Shown: positions 8,833 through 17,843, counted from the first letter of the stretch. The stretch: 64,000 bases of DNA from Pseudomonas sp. MAG733B (GCF_036884845.1 NZ_CP145732.1:6480501-6544500), one strand, 5' to 3'. Notes: a model not told the origin generated them from the letters alone. A program made the numbers and translations.

Positions 8833-9794
8833 GGTGTCTCCCGAAAATGTTGATAACCCCGGGTTTGCGGGGTGATGTCTTGCCCATCGGCGTCGATCAG
8901 CGTCACGCCCTGCCCGTTCACGACACGGCCGATCACATGGATCGGCCAGCCCTCGGCCAGCAACAGCGGCAACTCGACGGACGGTAGAGTGAAGGCCAGC
9001 ACGTAATCGTCGCCGCCGCTCAGGGCCGCCACTTGTGCGTCCGGTTGACCGACAAAAGCGATCAATGCCGGCGACAGCGGCAAGCGATCCCGCTCGATGT
9101 GAATACCGACCTTCGAAGCCAGCGCGATATGCCCGCAATCAGCGAGCAGCCCGTCAGAGATATCCATCGCCGACGTAGCCTTGCCACGCAACGCTTGACC
9201 CAAACCGAGCTGCGGTTGCGGCGACCAGTAATGCGCCAGCAACGGATCGGCGATCACAGCTTCAGCGGTGCGCTGGCCGAGTACCAGCGGCAATGCGCCA
9301 GCGGCATTGCCCAACTCGCCGCCGACACACAACAGATCGCCCGGTTTTGCACCGCTGCGGGTCAACGCCAAACCGCCCGGCACGCGACCGAACACGGTCA
9401 TGGTCAGGCTCAACGGCCCACGGGTGGTGTCGCCGCCCACCAATGCGACGCCGCAGCTTTGCGCCATGAGGTTCAAACCACGGGCATAGGCTTGCAGCCA
9501 ATCGGCGGTCACCGTCGGCAAAGTCAGGGCAAGGGTAAACGCAACCGGTGTGGCGCCCATGGCGGCCAGATCGCTGACGGCCACGGCCAGCGAACGCTGA
9601 CCGAGCAGAAACGGATCGCAGGGGTCGGCGAAATGCACGCCGGCCACCAACGTATCGGTAGAAATCGCCAACTGTTCCCCCGGGGGAACAGCCAGCAAGG
9701 CGCAGTCATCGCCAATCCCGAGGGCAACGCCTTCGCCGCCCTGCGCACAAGGCGCGGCGGCGAAGAAATTGCGGATCAGCTCAAACTCGCCCAT
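8829..9794 (-). CDS. thiL: Thiamine-monophosphate kinase
   Basis: 321 residues from the ATG at 9794 (MGEFELIRNFFA is the usual ThiL beginning). A TTG six codons earlier is less likely. ThiL phosphorylates thiamine monophosphate to the active diphosphate. Seen here are the PurM-like ATP-binding features GIGDDCALL, STDTLVAGVHF, VGGDTTRGPLSLTMTVFG and AMDISDGLLADCGHIA. The gene follows nusB by 18 bp and overlaps pgpA by 4 bp. Its product would supply the cofactor used by Dxs encoded at 1517-3415. Confidence 0.95.
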   Translation of the reverse strand: MGEFELIRNFFAAAPCAQGGEGVALGIGDDCALLAVPPGEQLAISTDTLVAGVHFADPCDPFLLGQRSLAVAVSDLAAMGATPVAFTLALTLPTVTADWLQAYARGLNLMAQSCGVALVGGDTTRGPLSLTMTVFGRVPGGLALTRSGAKPGDLLCVGGELGNAAGALPLVLGQRTAEAVIADPLLAHYWSPQPQLGLGQALRGKATSAMDISDGLLADCGHIALASKVGIHIERDRLPLSPALIAFVGQPDAQVAALSGGDDYVLAFTLPSVELPLLLAEGWPIHVIGRVVNGQGVTLIDADGQDITPQTRGYQHFRETP

Positions 9795-9812
9795 TGCTGA
9801 TTCAAACGCCAA

Positions 9813-10313
9813 TCAGCGTTTGAACGCCTTCACTTCAGCTTCACGCAGACGTGGCGCCAGTTTGTCGAGCACACCGTTGACGAACTTGTGGCCGTCGGTG
9901 GAACCGAAGACCTTGGCCAGTTCGATACCTTCGTTGATCACAACGCGGTACGGCACGTCGACGCGCTTGAGCAGTTCCCAGGTCGACAGGCGCAGAACCG
10001 CCAATTCAACCGGGTCCAGCTCTTCGATGGTCAGATCGAGGCAAGGCGTGAGTGCGGTGTCGATTTCGGTCTTGAACTGCGGAACCCCGTGCAGGATCTC
10101 GCGGAAGTAGGCGCCATCGACATCGGTGAAATCGTTATCGACCCGGAACTGCGCTTCGATCTCGTTCAGCGACTGCTTGGCCATGTGCCATTGGTACAGC
10201 GCCTGGGTCGCGAGCTGACGAGCCTCCCGACGCTTGACGCTTTTCGATGGCTTGCCGGCATCCGCAGGCTTTGGATCGCGCGGGTTGAAACGATCGCTTT
10301 CGTCGCTAATCAC
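9813..10313 (-). CDS. nusB: Transcription antitermination factor NusB
   Basis: A 166-residue all-helical RNA-binding protein that acts with NusE (S10) on boxA in rRNA operons. The core [20 protein letters not shown] is typical, and the family helix [32 protein letters not shown] is near the C-terminus. It has a charged N-terminal extension of about 24 residues rich in D, P and K, common in pseudomonads. Its start overlaps the ribH stop by 4 bp; ribH-nusB coupling is widespread. Confidence 0.96.
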   Translation of the reverse strand: MISDESDRFNPRDPKPADAGKPSKSVKRREARQLATQALYQWHMAKQSLNEIEAQFRVDNDFTDVDGAYFREILHGVPQFKTEIDTALTPCLDLTIEELDPVELAVLRLSTWELLKRVDVPYRVVINEGIELAKVFGSTDGHKFVNGVLDKLAPRLREAEVKAFKR

Positions 10314-10786
10314 TTGGCCTCCAACTGCGCCAGCAGGCTGACCATTTCCAGAGCGGACAGGGCAGCTTCAGCACCTTTGTTACCGGCCTTGGTGCCGGAA
10401 CGTTCGATGGCTTGCTCGATGGAATCAACGGTCAGGACGCCGAAAGCGACCGGTACGCCGAATTCCATGGACACCTGGGCCAAGCCCTTGGTGCACTCGC
10501 CAGCCACGTATTCGAAGTGCGGAGTGCCGCCACGAATGACCGCGCCCAGGGCGATGATTGCTGCGAACTCGCCTTTCTGAGCGACTTTCTGCGCAACCAG
10601 CGGAATTTCGAAGGCGCCAGGCGCACGGATGATGGTGATGTCGCTTTCGCTCACGCCATGGCGAACCAGGGCATCAACTGCACCGCTGACCAGGCTTTCA
10701 ACGACGAAGCTGTTGAAACGGCCCACTACCAGAGCGTAGCGGCCTTTAGGGGCGATGAAGGTACCTTCGATGGTCTTCAGGGTCAT
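10310..10786 (-). CDS. ribH: 6,7-dimethyl-8-ribityllumazine synthase
   Basis: 158 residues. The enzyme condenses 5-amino-6-ribitylaminouracil with 3,4-dihydroxy-2-butanone 4-phosphate, the penultimate riboflavin step. Motifs seen are [33 protein letters not shown] and [17 protein letters not shown], the last containing the catalytic histidine. It starts a four-gene operon ribH-nusB-thiL-pgpA. A 246-bp gap with a REP pair separates it from ribBA, so it may have its own promoter. Often called ribE or ribH interchangeably. Confidence 0.96.
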   Translation of the reverse strand: MTLKTIEGTFIAPKGRYALVVGRFNSFVVESLVSGAVDALVRHGVSESDITIIRAPGAFEIPLVAQKVAQKGEFAAIIALGAVIRGGTPHFEYVAGECTKGLAQVSMEFGVPVAFGVLTVDSIEQAIERSGTKAGNKGAEAALSALEMVSLLAQLEAK

Positions 10787-10894
10787 TCGTTAGATCTCTT
10801 AAAGAGCCGGGACGTGTTTTCTACGCGTCCCTCAGTGATTTGTTAACCGCGAATACAGCGCCGGAACCCGCATCGGTGTTCACTTGCAACTCGT

Positions 10895-10984
10895 TGTGGC
10901 GAGGGAGCTTGCTCCCGCTGGGCTGCGTAGCGGCCCCTCTCGTGGGCGCTGCGCACCCAAGCGGGAGCAAGCTCCCTCGCCACA
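10895..10984. repeat. REP pair 4 (inverted)
   Basis: Arms TGTGGCGAGGGAGCTTGCTC and the complementary GAGCAAGCTCCCTCGCCACA surround a GC-rich centre (GGGCTGCGTAGCGGCCC). It lies between ribBA and ribH. The rest of the 10787-11032 gap shows no gene. Same family as 23351-23454. Confidence 0.9.
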
Positions 10985-11032
10985 GTAAATCAAACAAGCC
11001 TTAAGTGAACTACGATGCCAAAACCCGGTGTC

Positions 11033-12124
11033 TTATTCGGAGGGCACGTATTCTACAACTTCCAGATCGAAACCGGATATCGCATTAAATTTCATCGGCG
11101 CCGACATCAGGCGCATTTTGCGCACGCCGAGGTCACGCAGGATCTGCGAACCGGCACCGACAATGCTGTAGGTGGTCGGTTTTTTCACGGCCGCGTGGTC
11201 GGCGGTTTCGCGAATATGCGCCAGCAACACGTCGCCATCCAGCGGATGACCCAGCAGCAACACCACGCCACTGCCAGCCTCGGCAACCGCAGCCATGGCG
11301 GCGCGCAGGCTCCAGCGACCCGGTTGCTTGACCATCAGCAGGTCGCGCAGCGGGTCCATGTTGTGCACGCGAACCAGGGTCGGTTCTTCGGCGCAGACAT
11401 TGCCCAGGGTCAGTGCCATGTGCACGTCGCCTTCCACCGAATCACGATAGGTCACCAGGTTGAATTGGCCCAGTTCGCTGTCCAGTGGCTGCTCGGCAAT
11501 CCGCTGAACGGTACGTTCGTGGATCATGCGGTAGTGAATCAGGTCGGCGATGGTGCCGATCTTGATGTCGTGTTCGGCAGCGAAAGCTTCCAGCTCGGCG
11601 CGACGGGACATGGTGCCGTCGTCGTTCATCACTTCGCAGATCACGCCGCTCGGTTCGAAACCGGCCATGCGCGCCAGGTCGCAGGCGGCTTCGGTGTGGC
11701 CGGCGCGAGCCAGGGTGCCGCCGGCCTGGGCCATCAGCGGGAAGATGTGGCCGGGGCTGACGATGTCTTCGGCCTTGGCATCACGGGCGGCGGCCGCTTG
11801 CACGGTGCGCGCTCGGTCGGCGGCGGAAATGCCGGTGGTTACACCAGTGGCCGCTTCGATCGATACGGTGAACTTGGTGCCGAAACCGGAACCGTTGCGC
11901 GGCGCCATCAATGGCAGCTTAAGCAGTTCGCAGCGCTCGCGGCTCATCGGCATGCAGATCAGGCCACGGGCGTGCTTGGCCATGAAGTTGATGTGCTCGG
12001 GTTTGCAGCATTCGGCGGCCATGATCAGGTCGCCTTCGTTCTCGCGGTCTTCGTCATCCATGAGGATGACCATCTTGCCTTGGCGGATGTCTTCAACCAG
12101 TTCTTCGATGCTATTGAGCGCCAC
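11033..12124 (-). CDS. ribBA: 3,4-dihydroxy-2-butanone 4-phosphate synthase with degenerate GTP cyclohydrolase II-like domain
   Basis: 363 residues. Residues 1 to about 200 are RibB: DDEDRENEGDL at 23-33 binds metal and substrate, followed by FMAKHARGLICMPMS, SIEAATGVTTGISAADRA and PGHIFPLMAQAGGTLARAGHTEA. It makes the four-carbon riboflavin precursor from ribulose 5-phosphate. The C-terminal part has the GCH II fold outline, but the zinc-cysteine cluster and the QEGRGIGL motif are replaced by other sequence, so it should not cleave GTP. The separate ribA supplies that step. It follows ribE by 16 bp. Whether to call it ribB or ribBA is a matter of naming. Confidence 0.93.
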   Translation of the reverse strand: MALNSIEELVEDIRQGKMVILMDDEDRENEGDLIMAAECCKPEHINFMAKHARGLICMPMSRERCELLKLPLMAPRNGSGFGTKFTVSIEAATGVTTGISAADRARTVQAAAARDAKAEDIVSPGHIFPLMAQAGGTLARAGHTEAACDLARMAGFEPSGVICEVMNDDGTMSRRAELEAFAAEHDIKIGTIADLIHYRMIHERTVQRIAEQPLDSELGQFNLVTYRDSVEGDVHMALTLGNVCAEEPTLVRVHNMDPLRDLLMVKQPGRWSLRAAMAAVAEAGSGVVLLLGHPLDGDVLLAHIRETADHAAVKKPTTYSIVGAGSQILRDLGVRKMRLMSAPMKFNAISGFDLEVVEYVPSE

Positions 12125-12140
12125 AAGGCACCCCCTTGAG

Positions 12141-12806
12141 TCAGGATTTGAGATAGCCGTTGGCGGCCAGAAAGCTTTCAGTAATTGTGCCGCCCGATGC
12201 GGGCTCTGCGGCCTTGTCGCCCAACAGCAGGCGTTCCAGATAACGGGCCAGCAAGTCGACTTCCAGGTTCACCCGGCGACCCGGCTGATACGACGCCATG
12301 ATGGTTTCGCTCAGGGTGTGCGGAATGATGGTCAGCAGGAACTCGGCGCCATCGACCGCGTTCACGGTCAGGCTCGTTCCGTCGACGGTGATCGAGCCTT
12401 TATGGGCGATGTACTTGGCCAGCTCTTTCGGCGCGCGGATACGGAACTCCACGGCACGTGCATTCTCGGTACGGGCAACCACTTCGCCCACGCCGTCGAC
12501 GTGACCGCTGACCAGGTGCCCGCCCAGGCGAGTGGTCGGGGTCAGGGCTTTTTCCAGATTGACCGGGCTGCCGCTTTTCAGGTCGTTCATGGCGGTGCAG
12601 TCGAGGGTTTCACGGCTGACGTCCGCCGCAAAACCGTTGCCCGGCAATTCAACGGCAGTCAGGCACACGCCGTTGACCGCGATGCTGTCGCCCAGTTTGA
12701 CGTCGCTCAGGTCGAGCTTGCCGGTTTCGACGTGAACCCGCACATCACCGCCCTTTGGGGTCAGTGCACGGATACTGCCGATGGATTCGATGATGCCGGT
12801 GAACAT
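12141..12806 (-). CDS. ribE: Riboflavin synthase alpha chain
   Basis: 221 residues with the usual two lumazine-binding repeats: the first starts MFTGIIESIGSI, the second follows LVSGHVDGVGEV near residue 100. The enzyme dismutates two lumazines to riboflavin and the ribityl-uracil. The C-terminal trimerisation helix (VDLLARYLERLLLGDK) is present. It stands between ribD and ribBA in a single minus-strand operon. Called ribC in some pseudomonads. Confidence 0.96.
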   Translation of the reverse strand: MFTGIIESIGSIRALTPKGGDVRVHVETGKLDLSDVKLGDSIAVNGVCLTAVELPGNGFAADVSRETLDCTAMNDLKSGSPVNLEKALTPTTRLGGHLVSGHVDGVGEVVARTENARAVEFRIRAPKELAKYIAHKGSITVDGTSLTVNAVDGAEFLLTIIPHTLSETIMASYQPGRRVNLEVDLLARYLERLLLGDKAAEPASGGTITESFLAANGYLKS

Positions 12807-12853
12807 GGGGTTCTCCTTGAGAACAAAGCCAACGCTATAGCGATGGCCGGAAA

Positions 12854-13987
12854 TTATACGCTCGCCGCTGGCGAAGGAATGGCGATGACTCGCCAGTCAT
12901 CGCCAACCGCGCGAATTTCGGTGATTTTGAGCTCCGGCGCATCCTTCATTTGCGCGAGCGGCCAGTCAAGCAGCGGCCGCGCCGAGGAGCCCAAAAACTT
13001 GCCGGCGATGAAAATCTGGAATTCGTCGACCAAGCCGAGCTGGGCAAAAGCACCCGCCAGCCGTGGACCTGCCTCGACCAGCACCTCGTTGACGCCACGG
13101 TTGGCGAGCTCGACCAGCAACTGGCGCAAATCGACCTGACCCTCGTAGCCGGGCACGATCAGGCATTCCGGGCCGGTGGCGTACTGCTCTTCTACGGCCA
13201 CGCACGTGGCGACCAGCGCCGGGCCAGCCTTGAAGAACGGCGCATCCAGCGGCACCCGCAGGCGGCCGTCGACCAACACACGCAGCGGCGGACGGCTCAT
13301 GGCCAGTGCCGTTTGCTCGGCATCCAGACCCAATTCGTCGGCGCGCACAGTCAACCGGGCGTTGTCCGCCAGCACCGTATCGGCACCGGTCAGCACCACA
13401 CTGGCTTGAGCGCGCAAACGCTGAACCGCCGAACGTGCTGCCGGGCCGGTGATCCACTGGCTTTCGCCACTTTCCATCGCCGTGCGGCCGTCCAGGCTCA
13501 TGGCCAACTTGACTCGCACGAACGGCAAGCCGTGTTCCATGCGTTTGAGGAAGCCTTGATTGAGCTTGCGCGCCTCGCCTTCCAGCACGCCGCTTTCGGT
13601 GACGATGCCCGCCTGTTCCAGGCGTTGCAGTCCGCGACCGGCGACTTCCGGATTCGGGTCCTGCATCGCCGCTACCACCCGCGCCACACCGGCATTGACC
13701 AACGCATCGGCGCAGGGTGGCGTGCGGCCATGGTGGCTGCAAGGTTCAAGGGTCACATAGGCGGTAGCGCCACGCGCCTGCTCACCGGCCGCGCGCAAGG
13801 CGTGAACTTCGGCATGCGGTTCACCGGCGCGCTCATGCCAGCCTTCGCCGACAATCTGCCCATCCCGCACGATCACACAGCCGACCCGCGGGTTGGGGTG
13901 CGTCGTGTAGTGGCCTTTGCGCGCCAGTTCCAGCGCGCGGGCCATGTAATGAGCGTCGAAGATGGCTTGTTCGGCAGGCGTGGTCAT
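12854..13987 (-). CDS. ribD: Bifunctional riboflavin deaminase/reductase
   Basis: 377 residues. The N-terminal deaminase has the zinc ligands in PHAEVHAL (H58, catalytic E60) and [11 protein letters not shown] (C83, C92). The C-terminal reductase domain shows [22 protein letters not shown] and [20 protein letters not shown]. Together they convert the RibA product to 5-amino-6-ribitylamino-uracil phosphate. Its start overlaps the nrdR stop by 4 bp, giving the conserved nrdR-ribD-ribE-ribBA order. Confidence 0.96.
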   Translation of the reverse strand: MTTPAEQAIFDAHYMARALELARKGHYTTHPNPRVGCVIVRDGQIVGEGWHERAGEPHAEVHALRAAGEQARGATAYVTLEPCSHHGRTPPCADALVNAGVARVVAAMQDPNPEVAGRGLQRLEQAGIVTESGVLEGEARKLNQGFLKRMEHGLPFVRVKLAMSLDGRTAMESGESQWITGPAARSAVQRLRAQASVVLTGADTVLADNARLTVRADELGLDAEQTALAMSRPPLRVLVDGRLRVPLDAPFFKAGPALVATCVAVEEQYATGPECLIVPGYEGQVDLRQLLVELANRGVNEVLVEAGPRLAGAFAQLGLVDEFQIFIAGKFLGSSARPLLDWPLAQMKDAPELKITEIRAVGDDWRVIAIPSPAASV

Positions 13988-14448
13988 TCTTTCACCGGTT
14001 CACGGGCCAGGCGGTCGATCTCTTCGCGGAACTCGTTGAGGTCCTGGAAGCGGCGATACACCGAAGCGAAACGGATATAGGCGACTTCGTCGAGCTTTTG
14101 CAACTCGGCCATCACCAGCTCACCGACCACTAGGGATTTGACCTCGCGTTCGCCGGTGGCGCGCAGTTTGTGTTTGATGTGCACCAGCGACGATTCGAGG
14201 CGCTCGACGCTCACCGGACGCTTTTCCAGCGCACGCTGCATGCCGGCGCGGAGTTTTTCTTCGTCGAACGGCTGGCGACTGCCGTCGGTTTTGATCAGGC
14301 GCGGCAACACCAGTTCAGCGGTCTCGAACGTCGTGAAACGCTCGCCGCAGGCCAGGCATTCACGCCGGCGGCGCACCTGTTCGCCCTCGGCGACCAGACG
14401 CGAGTCGATGACCTTGGTGTCGTTGGCACCGCAGAAGGGACAGTGCAT
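13984..14448 (-). CDS. nrdR: Transcriptional repressor of ribonucleotide reductase genes
   Basis: 154 residues from the ATG at 14448 ([18 protein letters not shown]); longer readings upstream are implausible. The zinc ribbon uses C3, C6, C31 and C34, and an ATP-cone domain follows ([19 protein letters not shown]). NrdR senses the ATP/dATP balance and represses nrd genes. It is the first gene of the riboflavin operon here, an arrangement seen in many gamma-proteobacteria. The upstream region is shared with the divergent lipoprotein gene. Confidence 0.96.
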   Translation of the reverse strand: MHCPFCGANDTKVIDSRLVAEGEQVRRRRECLACGERFTTFETAELVLPRLIKTDGSRQPFDEEKLRAGMQRALEKRPVSVERLESSLVHIKHKLRATGEREVKSLVVGELVMAELQKLDEVAYIRFASVYRRFQDLNEFREEIDRLAREPVKE

Positions 14449-14576
14449 GGTGGCAGGCAACAAAAAAAGGGAGGGCCATGGTAGCGCATCCCGGTGGCAA
14501 GACAAGACATAGGGTTTGCGGTATACAGACGAGCATGATCTGTCGATCCATGGATTTCACGTTTACGGAGCTGCCA

Positions 14577-15041
14577 ATGTCGTTACGACCGCTCGTTTTG
14601 CTCAGTGTGTTCAGCCTGCTGGTGGCCTGCAGCAGCGATGCACCCCAGCCCCAGCCGCCAACACCCGGCCCCGCGCCAGAGCAGGCGCAGAAAAAAGCCA
14701 GGGAATCGACCAACCTCGGCCCGCTGCCGGCGTATCAACGCGAACTGAGTGGCACCCTGCAAGGTGTGCCGGCCGGCGCCGAAGTCGAACTGGCCTTGCT
14801 GGTGATCGATGAAAAGGACCGCCCGCAACAACTGCTCGCAAGTTCGAGCCTGATCGGCACCAATCAGGTGTTGCCGTTTCACCTGCGCTTCAACCCGGAG
14901 TCTTTCCCGGCCGGCGCCCGCGTTGAACTGCGTGGCCGCGCCAGCCAGTCCGGCCAGTTGATCCTGCATCTGCCGTCGCAACTGATTACCCAGCCAACGA
15001 CCCAGACGCTGGGGCAACTGCAATTCGTCAAAGCCCCATGA
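14577..15041 (+). CDS. YbaY-family lipoprotein
   Basis: 154 residues from an ATG with an ACGGAG ribosome site 7 bases upstream. The signal ends in a lipobox LLVAC with C18 as the lipidated residue, followed by a proline- and glutamine-rich linker. The rest is a small beta-sandwich-like domain (YQRELSGTLQGVPAGAEVELALLVIDE) resembling the type III secretion-associated, YbaY-like lipoproteins. Function is not established. The stop overlaps the methyltransferase start by 4 bp. Confidence 0.75.
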   Translation: MSLRPLVLLSVFSLLVACSSDAPQPQPPTPGPAPEQAQKKARESTNLGPLPAYQRELSGTLQGVPAGAEVELALLVIDEKDRPQQLLASSSLIGTNQVLPFHLRFNPESFPAGARVELRGRASQSGQLILHLPSQLITQPTTQTLGQLQFVKAP

Positions 15042-15694
15042 GTGCACCGCTCGACCTGCAACAGGCCTTGGGTGAACTGCTCGGCGATGCGCAGCTGGTG
15101 GCTTGCCCATTGCCGGAGACCGACCTGAAGTTGTGGCTGATCGACGGCGACAACATGGACCGCGCCTTCAGCCCGGAAGAAACCCGGCGCATCCTGAATG
15201 AGCCGCCTTATTGGAGTTTCTGCTGGGCCAGCGGGTTGGCCGTGGCCCGTTATCTCGCCGAAAACCGGCATTGGGTCGAAGGCAAACGAGTGCTGGATTT
15301 CGGCGCCGGTTCCGGCGTGGCGGGAATTGCCGCCGTGAAGGCCGGCGCGCTGGAGGTTGTGGCTTGCGACCTCGACCCGCTAGCGATTGCCGCCTGTCGG
15401 GCGAATGCCGAACTCAATGACGTGCAGCTCAATTATTCGACGGACTTTTTCGCCGAGGCTGATCGCTTCGATCTGATCCTGGTGGCCGATGTGCTGTACG
15501 ACCGTGCGAACCTGCCGCTGCTCGACCAGTTCCTCAGCCGCGGTCGGGAAGCGCTGGTGGCGGATTCACGGGTGCGTGATTTCCGTCATCCGCTGTACCG
15601 GCGCATCGAAATGCTCGAAGCCATGACCCTGCCGGATCTGGCCGAGCCCGAAGAGTTTCGGCATGTGAGCCTCTACCACGCTGCCCGCGCCTGA
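15038..15694 (+). CDS. Class I SAM-dependent methyltransferase, lysine-methyltransferase-like
   Basis: 218 residues with the Rossmann SAM site VLDFGAGSGVAGIAAVKAGA around residues 86-105, the acidic loop VVACDLDPLAIAACRANAELN and DLILVADVLYDR. The N-terminal pattern PPYWSFCWASGLAVARYL is characteristic of the METTL20/ETFB and related protein-lysine methyltransferases, so a protein substrate is likely. Substrate is not shown by the sequence. It is coupled to the lipoprotein by a 4-bp overlap, and trxA-like cnoX follows 39 bp later. Confidence 0.82.
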   Translation: MSAPLDLQQALGELLGDAQLVACPLPETDLKLWLIDGDNMDRAFSPEETRRILNEPPYWSFCWASGLAVARYLAENRHWVEGKRVLDFGAGSGVAGIAAVKAGALEVVACDLDPLAIAACRANAELNDVQLNYSTDFFAEADRFDLILVADVLYDRANLPLLDQFLSRGREALVADSRVRDFRHPLYRRIEMLEAMTLPDLAEPEEFRHVSLYHAARA

Positions 15695-15733
15695 CCGTAT
15701 AGTTGCCCCATTCACGCTTTTACGAGATCCATC

Positions 15734-16606
15734 ATGAGTCAAGAAACGCCGTACATCTTCGACGCCACGACTGCCGATTTCGAGCAGTCGGTGATCGAGA
15801 ACTCTTTCCACAAACCGGTGCTGGTGGATTTCTGGGCCGAATGGTGCGCGCCGTGCAAAGTGCTGATGCCGATGCTGCAGACCATCGCCGAGAGCTATCA
15901 GGGCGAGTTGCTGCTGGCCAAGGTCAACTGCGACATCGAGCAAGACATCGTCGCCCGCTTCGGCATTCGCAGCCTGCCGACGGTGGTGCTGTTCAAGGAT
16001 GGCCAGCCGGTCGATGGCTTTGCCGGGGCACAACCGGAATCCGCCGTGCGTGCCTTGCTTGAGCCGCATGTGCAAATGCCGCCACCGGCAGCGGCCGACC
16101 CGTTCGAGCAGGCTCAAGCGCTGTTCGACGACAGCCGTTTCGCCGATGCTGAAGCCATCCTCAAAGTGCTGCTGGGCGAAGACAACACCAACGCCAAGGC
16201 TCTGATCCTCTACGCACGTTGCCTCACCGAGCGCGGTGAACTGGGCGACGCACAAGCCGTACTCGATTCGGTCAAGACGGATGAGCACAAGGCCGCCCTG
16301 GCCGGCGCAAAAGCGCAGATCAAGTTTCTCGGTCAGGCCAAGGACCTGCCGGACGCCGCCGACCTGAAAGCACGACTGGCGAAAAACCCGCAGGATGACG
16401 AAGCGGTCTATCAACTGGCGGTTCAGCAACTGGCGCGCCAGCAATACGACGCGGCGCTGGATGGCTTGCTCAAGCTGTTCATCCGCAACCGCAGCTACAA
16501 CGAAGGCCTGCCGCACAAGACCTTGCTGCAGGTGTTCGAACTGCTGGGTAATGACCACCCGTTGGTGAGCACTTATCGCCGCAAGTTGTTTGCTGCGCTG
16601 TATTAA
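15734..16606 (+). CDS. cnoX: Thioredoxin-TPR protein, CnoX (YbbN)-like holdase
   Basis: 290 residues: a thioredoxin domain (about 1-110) with an intact WCAPC active site (C38, C41) and the cis-proline SLPTVV, then a helical TPR region with repeated FADAEAILKVLLG and QYDAALDGLLKLF units. CnoX proteins guard unfolded proteins and hand them to DnaK and GroEL. E. coli CnoX lacks the first active-site cysteine, but this one keeps both, so it may also be a true oxidoreductase. Followed by a REP pair. Confidence 0.88.
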   Translation: MSQETPYIFDATTADFEQSVIENSFHKPVLVDFWAEWCAPCKVLMPMLQTIAESYQGELLLAKVNCDIEQDIVARFGIRSLPTVVLFKDGQPVDGFAGAQPESAVRALLEPHVQMPPPAAADPFEQAQALFDDSRFADAEAILKVLLGEDNTNAKALILYARCLTERGELGDAQAVLDSVKTDEHKAALAGAKAQIKFLGQAKDLPDAADLKARLAKNPQDDEAVYQLAVQQLARQQYDAALDGLLKLFIRNRSYNEGLPHKTLLQVFELLGNDHPLVSTYRRKLFAALY

Positions 16607-16612
16607 AGCCTT

Positions 16613-16680
16613 TGTAGGAGCACGGCTTGCCGGCGATGGCGTACTTGAGATCGCCATCGCCGGCAAGCCGTGCTCCTACA
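16613..16680. repeat. REP pair 5 (inverted)
   Basis: Arms TGTAGGAGCACGGCTTGCCG and the complementary CGGCAAGCCGTGCTCCTACA, with GGCGATGGCG facing CGCCATCGCC closer in. It separates the convergent cnoX and the small hypothetical gene. One of the shortest and most perfect pairs in the window. Confidence 0.9.
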
Positions 16681-16687
16681 GATCCTG

Positions 16688-17026
16688 CTAGATCCAGCGA
16701 TAGATCGGCGTATCAGCGCCGCTTTCCACCTTCACGTCCGGGCTGTGGCGCAGACGCACCAACAGGCGCTTGCCCGCCGCCGCGCTGCCGGTCAGTCCTT
16801 CCAGTTGATCGAGCAGATCCGGTCCGCTGAGCTGCCCGGCCTGGCGCAGCAAATCCCTGGCGACCTGCCACTGTGAATCGTCCTGGCTCAGTGGTTTTGC
16901 CACCGGTGTGCTAACCGCAGTTTTTTCCACCTGCAACTGCGCACCCAGCCGCGCCCAGTCGGCGTCATCCATCTCCAGCGTCAAATCCACCGGCCAATCG
17001 CCGATGCTTCCGCGAATTCGCAACAT
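16688..17026 (-). CDS. Conserved hypothetical protein
   Basis: 112 residues from the ATG at 17026, chosen because an AGGAG-type ribosome site precedes it at good spacing. The sequence begins MLRIRGSIGDWPVDLTLEMD, has an acidic DDADWARLGAQL helix, then SQWQVARDLLRQAGQLSGPDLLDQL, and ends IYRWI. No membrane segment, cysteine pair or enzymatic motif is visible. I do not recognise a named domain. It is divergent from the DUF2796 gene and shares the 134-bp upstream region containing the Zur-like box, so it could be co-regulated. Confidence 0.65.
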   Translation of the reverse strand: MLRIRGSIGDWPVDLTLEMDDADWARLGAQLQVEKTAVSTPVAKPLSQDDSQWQVARDLLRQAGQLSGPDLLDQLEGLTGSAAAGKRLLVRLRHSPDVKVESGADTPIYRWI

Positions 17027-17111
17027 AAGTTCGCTCCTGCACTTTTCTGACTTGCATGCTCCCATGGGACTTGTGCAACGCCAAGCAGACAGTCAAACTC
17101 TCCGCACTTAC

Positions 17112-17124
17112 GTTATAAGATTAC
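17112..17124 (+). promoter_or_regulatory. Zur-like operator upstream of the zinc operon
   Basis: GTTATAAGATTAC matches the gamma-proteobacterial Zur core GTTATANTATAAC at 10 of 12 defined positions. An additional ATAAC at 17125-17129 follows. It sits 36 bp before the start of the His-rich DUF2796 gene, whose P. aeruginosa counterpart I recall as Zur-regulated. Sequence match is by eye. Confidence 0.5.
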
Positions 17125-17160
17125 ATAACAAATTTTTCATCTTACTTTCGGAGACTCGCC

Positions 17161-17745
17161 ATGCGTCGTCTGCTGCTCGCTTTGCCGTTTGGCTTGTTGC
17201 CGCTGGCTGTCGCCCATGCGGCCGACGAACATGACCACGCCCATGAGCACGGCAGCCTCGGCGCCCATGAACACGGCGTCGGTCGCTTGAACGCAGCGCT
17301 GGACGGCCAGACCCTGGAGCTGGAGCTGGAAAGCCCGGCGATGAATCTGGTGGGCTTCGAACACGCCGCCACCAGCGATGCCGATAAAGCCAAAGTCGCC
17401 GCCGCCCGCGTTCAGTTGGAGAAACCGCTGGCCCTGTTCAACCTGCCAAAAGCCGCCGGTTGCGTGGTCGCGAGTCAGGAACTGGAAAGCCCGTTGTTCG
17501 GCGATAAACCAGAAGCCGACGATGATCACGATGAAGACGCCAAGGACGAGCATCACCACGACCACAGCGAAATCCACGCCCATTACCAATTCACCTGCGC
17601 CACGCCGGGCGCGCTGAAGACCCTGGATCTGGCGAACATTTTCAACACCTTCCCGGCCACCCAGAAAATTCAGGTACAACTGATCGGCCCGAGCGGGCAG
17701 CAAGGGGTTGAAGTCACGGCCAAGGCTGCGGCCCTGAAATTCTGA
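17161..17745 (+). CDS. DUF2796 (ZrgA-type) histidine-rich periplasmic protein
   Basis: 194 residues with a signal peptide (MRRLLLALPFGLLPLAVAHA) followed by a His-rich cluster (DEHDHAHEHGSLGAHEHG) and a second at about 120-140 (DDDHDEDAKDEHHHDHSEIHAHY), both likely to bind zinc. The family is linked to zinc acquisition (Vibrio ZrgA). Downstream on the same strand come an ABC ATPase, a permease and a DUF3299 protein, the arrangement of PA4063-PA4066 as I recall it. A Zur-like box precedes it, supporting expression under zinc starvation. The REP pair after it separates it from the ABC genes. Confidence 0.83.
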   Translation: MRRLLLALPFGLLPLAVAHAADEHDHAHEHGSLGAHEHGVGRLNAALDGQTLELELESPAMNLVGFEHAATSDADKAKVAAARVQLEKPLALFNLPKAAGCVVASQELESPLFGDKPEADDDHDEDAKDEHHHDHSEIHAHYQFTCATPGALKTLDLANIFNTFPATQKIQVQLIGPSGQQGVEVTAKAAALKF

Positions 17746-17761
17746 ATCCACCCAGATCCCT

Positions 17762-17843
17762 TGTAGGAGCTGTCGAGTGAAACGAGGCTGCGATCTTTTG
17801 ACTTTCAAGATCAAAAAGATCGCAGCCTGCGGCAGCTCCTACA
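17762..17843. repeat. REP pair 6 (inverted)
   Basis: Arms TGTAGGAGCTG...GGCTGCGATCTTTT and AAAAGATCGCAGCC...CAGCTCCTACA. It lies inside a presumed operon, between the DUF2796 gene and the ABC ATPase, so it may reduce read-through or stabilise the upstream message. Confidence 0.88.

Noticed and set aside
12807..12853. FMN riboswitch in the riboflavin operon
   Set aside because: Gaps between the rib genes are too short, and no AGGG-type RFN elements were seen; none found upstream of ribH or ribA either.
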